A model generated the notes under the pieces. That model was not told where the DNA came from and made no database searches. It was given only the letters and a program-made list of their open reading frames with translations. Position numbers and translations under genes: made by a program. This document shows, one piece after another, positions 59,315 to 64,000 of a DNA stretch of 64,000 nucleotides. Numbering within the stretch: the stretch's first letter is position 1; every line of letters starts with the position of its first letter. The DNA lies in NCBI GenBank assembly GCA_038232055.1, contig JBBSIN010000004.1, forward strand, positions 1 to 64,000. Reading direction: 5' to 3'. This DNA is from JBBSIN01 sp038232055 (GTDB lineage Bacteria > Actinomycetota > Actinomycetes > JADGOV01).

Positions 59315-60424
59315 ATGAGGGCTCCCAGACCGGTTCGTGGGCTGCTGCTGCCCGTTGTGGTGGCCGTGGCCGTGGCGGGAACCGCAGTCGGCGTGGGGAG
59401 TCTCGTCCGTTCGGGCGCGGCACGCCAAGCCGCCGGCGTCGATGCGCCTCCGGTGCTGCACCTCGACGGCGTCGGGGGCGGCCCTCAATCGGGGACCAAG
59501 CCCCGTGGCATCCCTAGCGACGAGCCCACCGACCTGGTCCGCGGTTTGGCCGGTGGCGGGTACCGGTTGGCTGGCGACCTGCTCGACGGACCCGCCTCTG
59601 CGTGGGCGTATCGGTTGCCGGCCGGTCAGGCCGGGCTGGACGACGTACGCCGGGTCGCCACCGCCTTGGGGCTGGCCGGTACGCCTCGTCGCACCCGGGC
59701 CGGCTGGGTCGTCTTCAGCGGCCGCGGCCGGCTGGTGGTCCAGGACGCCGCCGGCCAGCCGTGGTCGTTCGGTGTCCGCGGGTGCCGGTCCGGTCTGCCC
59801 ACCCGCAGTGCGGTGGCCGCCATCGCCTGCCCGCTGGGGGCCGTCCGGCCGCCCCTTCCGCGGCCCTGCCTGCTCGAGATGTGTCCGCTTCCGCAGCCTC
59901 CACCCGGACTCGTCACGTCACGCGCGCGCGAATTCTTCGCCGCGCTGGGGGCGGACGCCATCCCCTTCGCCGTCGACGGCGCGACCGCCACCGCGAACCC
60001 GGATGTCGAAGGAGTACCGACCGCCGATTGGCCGCTCTCGGTCACCGTCGGCGAGGCAGGCACCGTCACCGCGGCCGCCGGCCACCTGGGCCGGCCGGTA
60101 CGGCTGGCGTCGTACCCCATTGTCAGCGCGGATGAGGCGTTCGTCGCGCTGCAGAAGCGCCCGCGCCCGCTTCCCGAGGTGTGCCAGCTGCGCATCGATC
60201 CGAGCAGGTCGCGCAGCGCCGCACGCCGTGCGCAGCCGCGGTGCCTACCGTTGACACCGACGGTGGTCACCGGCGCCCGGCTGGGTCTGGATTACGTGCT
60301 GGCCGACCGCGGCGCGCTGCTGGTGCCGGCCTGGCTGTTCAGCGTGCGCGGCGACGCGCAGCCGATTCCGCAGATCGCCATAGCCGCCCGCTACCTGGCC
60401 GGCAACGGCATCCCGGGGACATAG
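59315..60424 (+). CDS. Hypothetical membrane-anchored secreted protein
   Basis: A 369-residue protein with an N-terminal membrane/signal helix (GLLLPVVVAVAVAGTAVGVG) and a large extracytoplasmic part. This includes DDVRRVATALGLAGTPRRTR, FSGRGRLVVQDAAGQPWSFG and AREFFAALGADA, patterns I recall from uncharacterised actinobacterial secreted proteins that often lie near sigma/anti-sigma genes. Several cysteines (GCRSGLP, IACPLG, PCLLEMCPLP) may form disulfides. ATG 59315 follows GGAGG at about seven bases. It ends next to a tandem repeat and the convergent Fe-S protein gene. Confidence 0.7.
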   Translation: MRAPRPVRGLLLPVVVAVAVAGTAVGVGSLVRSGAARQAAGVDAPPVLHLDGVGGGPQSGTKPRGIPSDEPTDLVRGLAGGGYRLAGDLLDGPASAWAYRLPAGQAGLDDVRRVATALGLAGTPRRTRAGWVVFSGRGRLVVQDAAGQPWSFGVRGCRSGLPTRSAVAAIACPLGAVRPPLPRPCLLEMCPLPQPPPGLVTSRAREFFAALGADAIPFAVDGATATANPDVEGVPTADWPLSVTVGEAGTVTAAAGHLGRPVRLASYPIVSADEAFVALQKRPRPLPEVCQLRIDPSRSRSAARRAQPRCLPLTPTVVTGARLGLDYVLADRGALLVPAWLFSVRGDAQPIPQIAIAARYLAGNGIPGT

Positions 60425-60480
60425 CGGCATCCCGGGGACTTGAGGAAGCGGCGCACCCTGGACTGCAAGATGCGCCGCTT

Positions 60481-60582
60481 CGGCTGGCTCAGTGGTTCGG
60501 CTGGCTCAGTGGTTCGGCTGGCTCAGAGGTTCAGCCAGCTCAGAGGTTCAGCCAGCTCAGTGGTTCAGCCAGCTCAGTGGAA
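60481..60582. repeat. 17-base tandem repeat (six units) between convergent genes, spanning a stop codon
   Basis: Six contiguous 17-base units start at 60481, 60498, 60515, 60532, 60549 and 60566. The first three read CGGCTGGCTCAGTGGTT (third with GAGG); the last three read CAGCCAGCTCAGAGGTT or its T variant. GCTGGCT of the first set is complementary to AGCCAGC of the second, so the array can fold into hairpins and may terminate transcription from both sides. The last unit contains the stop codon of the erpA-like gene (60574-60576). Confidence 0.92.
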
Positions 60583-60951
60583 CGAGTCGCCGCAGGCGCA
60601 GGAGCCGCCGGCATTGGGATTGTCGATCGTGAATCCCTGCTTCTCGATGGTGTCGACGAAGTCGATGACCGCGCCGGTGAGGTAGGGGCCGCTCATCCGG
60701 TCGATGACCACCTGGACCCCGCCGAAGTCGGTGAAGTTGTCGCCGTCGAGCGTGCGCTCGTCGAAGAACAGCTGGTAGCGCAGGCCGGAACAGCCGCCGG
60801 GCTGTACGGCGACCCGCAGCGACAGGTCTGTGCGCCCCTCCTGCTCAAGCAGCGCCTTGACCTTGGCGGCTGCGCCGTCGGTGAGGACGACGACCTTGGA
60901 CTCCGCGTCCGGTACGGCCTGCGCGTTCTGGGACGTTTCCTGAACAGTCAT
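60574..60951 (-). CDS. erpA: A-type iron-sulfur cluster insertion protein
   Basis: A 125-residue cytosolic carrier that delivers Fe-S clusters to apo-proteins. The three conserved cysteines are in QPGGCSGLRYQ and GGSCACGDSF at the C-terminus, with FDFVDT-like VIDFVDTIEKQGFTI before them. The start at ATG 60951 (MTVQETSQNAQ) was chosen over longer frames. The position near ctaC/adoK matches Rv2204c of M. tuberculosis. A 17-base tandem repeat extends from its stop codon. Confidence 0.92.
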   Translation of the reverse strand: MTVQETSQNAQAVPDAESKVVVLTDGAAAKVKALLEQEGRTDLSLRVAVQPGGCSGLRYQLFFDERTLDGDNFTDFGGVQVVIDRMSGPYLTGAVIDFVDTIEKQGFTIDNPNAGGSCACGDSFH

Positions 60952-61088
60952 GGCGGCTCCCGCTGGAGATACGTGCTTTCGGTTGGGCGTGCTGGGCTCT
61001 GTTGGGCAACGGCGCCGCGACGCCGACCATTCCATGCTCGCACAGGTTCGGTCGCGCGCGGTCGCCATCTGTGCCGCCGCCGCGCGCG

Positions 61089-62201
61089 TCAGCTTCGACG
61101 CGACCAGGTGCCGGCGACGCGCTCGACGAGCCGGGCCAGCTCCTCGGCAGGGCGTGCCATGGCGGCCGCCACGGAGCCCGCCGTGTCGGCGACGGCGTAC
61201 GCCGCCTCGATGCCCGCCGCCGCCAGCTCTCGCCGCCCGACCAGGACCTGTCCGGCCACCACCACCGCGGGCAGTCCCGCCTCGGTCGCGGCGACCGCGA
61301 CGCCGCTCGCGGCCTTGCCGCGCAGGGACTGCCAGTCGAAGCTGCCCTCACCGGTCAGGACGAGGTCGGCGGCAGCTACCCGTTCGCGTAGCCGGGTCTC
61401 CCGGATCAGCAACTCGATGCCGGACTCCCGGTGGGCGCCAAGGGCGAACAGCGCGTAGCCCAGACCGCCCGCCGCACCGGCCCCCGGCGCAACCGCCTTC
61501 CCGCTCGCCGTCGGCAGTGCGTTCTCCAGAAGGGACCGCCACCGGTCCAGAGCGGCGTCGAGGCGCGGTACGTCGTCGCGGTCGGCGCCCTTCTGCGGGC
61601 CGAAGACGGCGGTCGCGCCGTGCAGCCCGAGCAGTGGGTTGTCCACGTCGGTGGCCGCCACCAGCTCCACCTCGACGCTGCGGAGTGCGGCCGCGTCGAC
61701 GGACTCGAGAGCGGCGAGCGCGTCGCCGCCGGCTGCCAGCAGGTGTCGAGGCTTCATCCCGAGCGCGGCGAGCAGGCCGCTGCCGCCGTCGTTGGTGGCG
61801 GAGCCGCCGAGGCCGACGACGACTCGCTCGGCAGCGGCGTCGAGGGCCGCCGCCAGCAGCTCGCCGACGCCGTACGTGGTCGTGCTGCCCGGTTCCCGTT
61901 CGTTCGGCGCGACGAGGTGCAGCCCCGCAGCCTGGGCGCTCTCGACGTACGCCGTGCCGCCCACCAGGAGCCAACGTGCGGCCACCGGCTGCCGGAGCGG
62001 GTCGCTGACGGAGACCTGGCGCAGCCGGCCGCCGATCGACGCATGCAGGACGTCGACGAAGCCCGGCCCGCCATCGCTGACCGGCGCGAGATCCAGCTCG
62101 TCGTCCGGCGCGTGACGCCGCCACCCCTCCGCCATCGCCGCCGCCGCCTCGACGGCCGACAGCGTGCCACCGAAGGAGTCCGGCGCGACAAGTACCCGCA
62201 C
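61089..62201 (-). CDS. Glycerate kinase (GarK/GlxK family)
   Basis: A 370-residue enzyme that phosphorylates D-glycerate. Motifs are VLVAPDSFGGTLSAVEAAAA, then PVSDGGPGFVDVL, VVVGLGGSATNDGGSGLLAA, VFGPQKGAD, GAAGGLGYALFAL and VLTGEGSFDWQSLRGKAA. All are typical of the family. The start at 62201 gives MRVLVAPDSFGG. It lies 38 bases downstream of pspAB and 138 bases upstream of the erpA-like gene on the same strand, and matches Rv2205c in place. Confidence 0.94.
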   Translation of the reverse strand: MRVLVAPDSFGGTLSAVEAAAAMAEGWRRHAPDDELDLAPVSDGGPGFVDVLHASIGGRLRQVSVSDPLRQPVAARWLLVGGTAYVESAQAAGLHLVAPNEREPGSTTTYGVGELLAAALDAAAERVVVGLGGSATNDGGSGLLAALGMKPRHLLAAGGDALAALESVDAAALRSVEVELVAATDVDNPLLGLHGATAVFGPQKGADRDDVPRLDAALDRWRSLLENALPTASGKAVAPGAGAAGGLGYALFALGAHRESGIELLIRETRLRERVAAADLVLTGEGSFDWQSLRGKAASGVAVAATEAGLPAVVVAGQVLVGRRELAAAGIEAAYAVADTAGSVAAAMARPAEELARLVERVAGTWSRRS

Positions 62202-62238
62202 CCGGCTAGTGTGCCGGGCCGCTACTTCCCGTCGCGGC

Positions 62239-62796
62239 TCAGAGGCCGGGCGCGCCCCAGACCGGGAACCAGCGGGACAGGTCCGGCTCGATCTTCAGGT
62301 CGCCCGCCAGCACGCCGCGCGTCTCCAGCTCGAAGGCGTTGTCGCGGCGTTCCCCGCCCAGCGGCGCAAAGGGGTAGAACGTGCCCCGCTTGAACAGGTA
62401 GACGAGACCCAGCCGGTGCTGCGCGTCGGCGAAGCCGACCACCGAGCAGAGCAGCGACGTCCCGAAACCCGCGGCGACGAGCGAGCTGTTGACCGCATGC
62501 AGCGCGGTCACGAGGGTGCCCACGTCGTCGTCCCGCGAGACGAGCCAGGTGTAGCCGAAGCTGTCCGTGACGCGATCCGGCCGGGGACCCTCGGCGCCGA
62601 GGAGATCCTCGATCTCGCTCTGGGTCTCCGCGAAGGCACTGCCCTGGGCCGCCTTGAAGCACACCGAGCCGGTGCCCGTTGGCGCGAGGCCGGTTGCCGC
62701 CTGGAGCGTCAGCGCCGCGGACGGCAACGCGAAGAGCACGTCCAGATCGGCCTTGGCCGGCTTGCTACGGCCCAGAATCGCGTCGAGGAGACCCAC
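62239..62796 (-). CDS. pspAB: PspA-associated protein PspAB
   Basis: A 185-residue soluble protein starting VGLLDAILGRSKPAKADLDV (GTG 62796) and containing ALPSAALTLQAATGLAPTG, then DDVGTLVTALHAVNSSLVAA and LKIEPDLSRWFPVWGAPGL. These match the PspAB family, which accompanies HtpX and PspA in actinobacteria and haloarchaea. The function is unknown, but the context implies membrane-stress handling. It starts 13 bases after the htpX stop. Confidence 0.85.
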   Translation of the reverse strand: MGLLDAILGRSKPAKADLDVLFALPSAALTLQAATGLAPTGTGSVCFKAAQGSAFAETQSEIEDLLGAEGPRPDRVTDSFGYTWLVSRDDDVGTLVTALHAVNSSLVAAGFGTSLLCSVVGFADAQHRLGLVYLFKRGTFYPFAPLGGERRDNAFELETRGVLAGDLKIEPDLSRWFPVWGAPGL

Positions 62797-62809
62797 GGCG
62801 GTACGCCGG

Positions 62810-63733
62810 TCAGACCGGCCGGGCGATCTCGGCCGCGACCCGGTCGAGCTGGGCGAGCCGCTGCTCAAGGCTGGGATGCGTCGAGAACAGCGACGAGAGC
62901 GAGAACCCGCTCGCGAGTGCCGGCGTGAAGAAGAACGCGTTGAACGCCTCCGCCGACCGCAGGTCCCGGGTCGGGATGCGAGCCATGTCGCCGGTCACCT
63001 TGGTGAGCGCCGCGGCGAGCGCGGAGGGCCGACCGGTAAGCAAGGCGCCGGCCCGGTCGGCGGAGAGCTCACGGTAACGGGACAACGCCCGGATCAGCAC
63101 GAAGCTGACGGCGTACACGACAACGGAGACGACGAGCACCGCGAGCAGGATCGCGCCGCTGTTGTCGTCCCGGTCGCGGCGGCGACCGCCCCCGAACCCG
63201 CCGTACATGCCGGAGTAGAGGACCAGCCGGGTGATCATGCCGGCCAAGACGCCGAGGACCGACGCGATCGTCATGACGGCCACGTCACGGTGAGCGACGT
63301 GGGACAACTCGTGCGCCAGCACGCCCTCGAGCTCCTCGGGACTGAGCCGGCGCAGGATGCCGGTGGTCGCGCACACCACTGCCCGTTTCGGGCTGCGGCC
63401 GGTGGCGAACGCGTTCGGCATGTCGCTGTCGGCGATGGCGACAGCGGGCTTGGGCATGTCGGAGAGCGCGCAGAGGCGGTCGATGACGCCGTGCAGCTCC
63501 GGCGCCTCCTGCGGGGTCACCACCCGGCCGCCCATCGAGAACAGCGCGATGCGGTCGGAGTACCAGTACTGCACGGCGAGGAAGCCGCCGGCGACGACGA
63601 TGACGAGGACCGGCGAGATGCCGCGGGCGATGAGCACCGCCATCGCCACGACGTAGAGCAGGCCGAGCAGGAACATGACGAGGACCATCCGGGCGGTCAG
63701 CCCGGGGTCGGATCGGAAGCGGCCTAGCGCCAC
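62810..63733 (-). CDS. htpX: Membrane zinc metalloprotease HtpX
   Basis: A 307-residue M48B protease that degrades misfolded membrane proteins. It has N-terminal helices (MVLVMFLLGLLYVVAMAVLI and VLVIVVAGGFLAVQYW), NAFATGRSP, the zinc site GVLAHELSHVAHRD and the third ligand in SRYRELSADRAG. Two further helices flank the zinc site. GTG start. It lies between pspAA and pspAB, so it is part of a psp stress operon that probably begins with pspA outside the window. Confidence 0.95.
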   Translation of the reverse strand: MALGRFRSDPGLTARMVLVMFLLGLLYVVAMAVLIARGISPVLVIVVAGGFLAVQYWYSDRIALFSMGGRVVTPQEAPELHGVIDRLCALSDMPKPAVAIADSDMPNAFATGRSPKRAVVCATTGILRRLSPEELEGVLAHELSHVAHRDVAVMTIASVLGVLAGMITRLVLYSGMYGGFGGGRRRDRDDNSGAILLAVLVVSVVVYAVSFVLIRALSRYRELSADRAGALLTGRPSALAAALTKVTGDMARIPTRDLRSAEAFNAFFFTPALASGFSLSSLFSTHPSLEQRLAQLDRVAAEIARPV

Positions 63734-63748
63734 GGCGTGCCTTCGCGC

Positions 63749-64000
63749 CTAACCTGGGATGAGACCTTCGTCGCCAAGCAGCTCACGCACCTCGGCGAGG
63801 TCGGCGTCGGAGCCGGGAAGCACCAGGTCGGAGGGCACGAGAGTGTCGTCCGGCATCCTGGTGCCGACCTGATGGATCCGCCCCAGCAGCGCGGACAGCG
63901 CGGTTCGGAAGGTGGCCTCGTCGCCGGACTCGACCGCCGACCCGAGGTCGCTGTCGAGTTCGTTGAGACCGTCAAGGGCGTGCTCCGGTACGTCGAACTG
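63749..64000 (-). CDS. pspAA: PspA-associated protein PspAA (C-terminal part; cut by window edge)
   Basis: The reading frame enters from the right edge, and 83 residues are visible to the TAG at 63749. The sequence QFDVPEHALDGLNELDSDLG, then GDEATFRTALSALLGRI, PSDLVLPGSDADLAEVREL and LGDEGLIPG is characteristic of PspAA. Only about ten N-terminal residues are missing. The htpX start is 15 bases downstream, giving the gene order pspAA-htpX-pspAB known from actinobacteria. Confidence 0.85.
   Translation of the reverse strand, partial: QFDVPEHALDGLNELDSDLGSAVESGDEATFRTALSALLGRIHQVGTRMPDDTLVPSDLVLPGSDADLAEVRELLGDEGLIPG

Noticed and set aside
60481..60582. Possible CRISPR array
   Set aside because: Units are contiguous 17-mers without spacers, and there are no cas genes nearby.

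Overview
The window is high-GC DNA, densely packed with genes. Many starts are GTG, and ATGA or GTGA gene overlaps are frequent. The gene content points to an aerobic actinomycete (Actinomycetota): a qcrCAB/ctaCDEF respiratory cluster with a diheme QcrC, a PimB-type mannosyltransferase, AdoK-type adenosine kinase, a c-di-AMP riboswitch before an NlpC/P60 hydrolase, and PspAA/PspAB. From memory, the gene order from about 16 kb to 62 kb resembles the Mycobacterium tuberculosis stretch Rv2182c-Rv2205c (plsC, TB16.3, fadD15, pimB', NlpC/P60, Rv2191, trpD, ctaE-qcrCAB, ctaF, ctaC, adoK, the Rv2204c A-type Fe-S protein and the Rv2205c glycerate kinase). The genus cannot be fixed from this sequence. 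I saw no rRNA, tRNA, CRISPR array or intact insertion sequence.

Layout. 0-10.6 kb: threonine aldolase; two convergent membrane-anchored sigma-like proteins; a membrane protein and a frameshifted PRC-barrel/DUF2382 stress gene; a regulator/MFS pair; a phosphofructokinase with PPi-type residues. 10.6-24 kb: DUF1028; a Crp regulator translationally coupled to a cyclase-ATPase-TPR signalling protein, with a Crp-like palindrome upstream; lipid and carbon metabolism (acyltransferase, lipase-like hydrolase, LOR/SDH protein, aldo/keto reductase, carbamate kinase, ROK kinase). 24-35 kb: fadD15-like acyl-CoA synthetase; a decayed vapBC-like locus beside intact mazEF; a NarL-type two-component system; PimB-like transferase; two coupled zinc metalloproteases; a riboswitch-controlled NlpC/P60 protein. 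35-46 kb: NYN RNase-like protein, lipoproteins, a compositionally foreign small secreted protein, a DEDDh/GIY-YIG nuclease and trpD. 46-60 kb: ctaG, ctaE-qcrC-qcrA-qcrB, then an accessory block (photolyase pseudogene, shortened DUF2945 gene, SRPBCC, AI-2E-type transporter, MerR-B12 regulator), then ctaF-ctaD-ctaC and adoK. 60-64 kb: erpA-like gene, glycerate kinase and the downstream part of a psp operon (pspAA, htpX, pspAB).

How they work together. The core supplies the cytochrome bc1-aa3 supercomplex and cell-envelope synthesis and turnover. Around it sit several signalling systems: cAMP (Crp plus cyclase), c-di-AMP (riboswitch), a two-component system and two sigma/anti-sigma-like fusions.

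The most notable observations are: the pair of sigma-ZAS-TM fusions; a 13-base motif shared in inverted orientation by the fadD15 and histidine-kinase upstream regions; a palindrome positioned for Crp autoregulation; three short tandem-repeat arrays that each run through a stop codon; and a decayed photolyase beside a B12-type light-regulator-like gene. Starts are inferred from coding frame, spacing and ribosome-binding sites, and many GTG starts are uncertain by a few codons.
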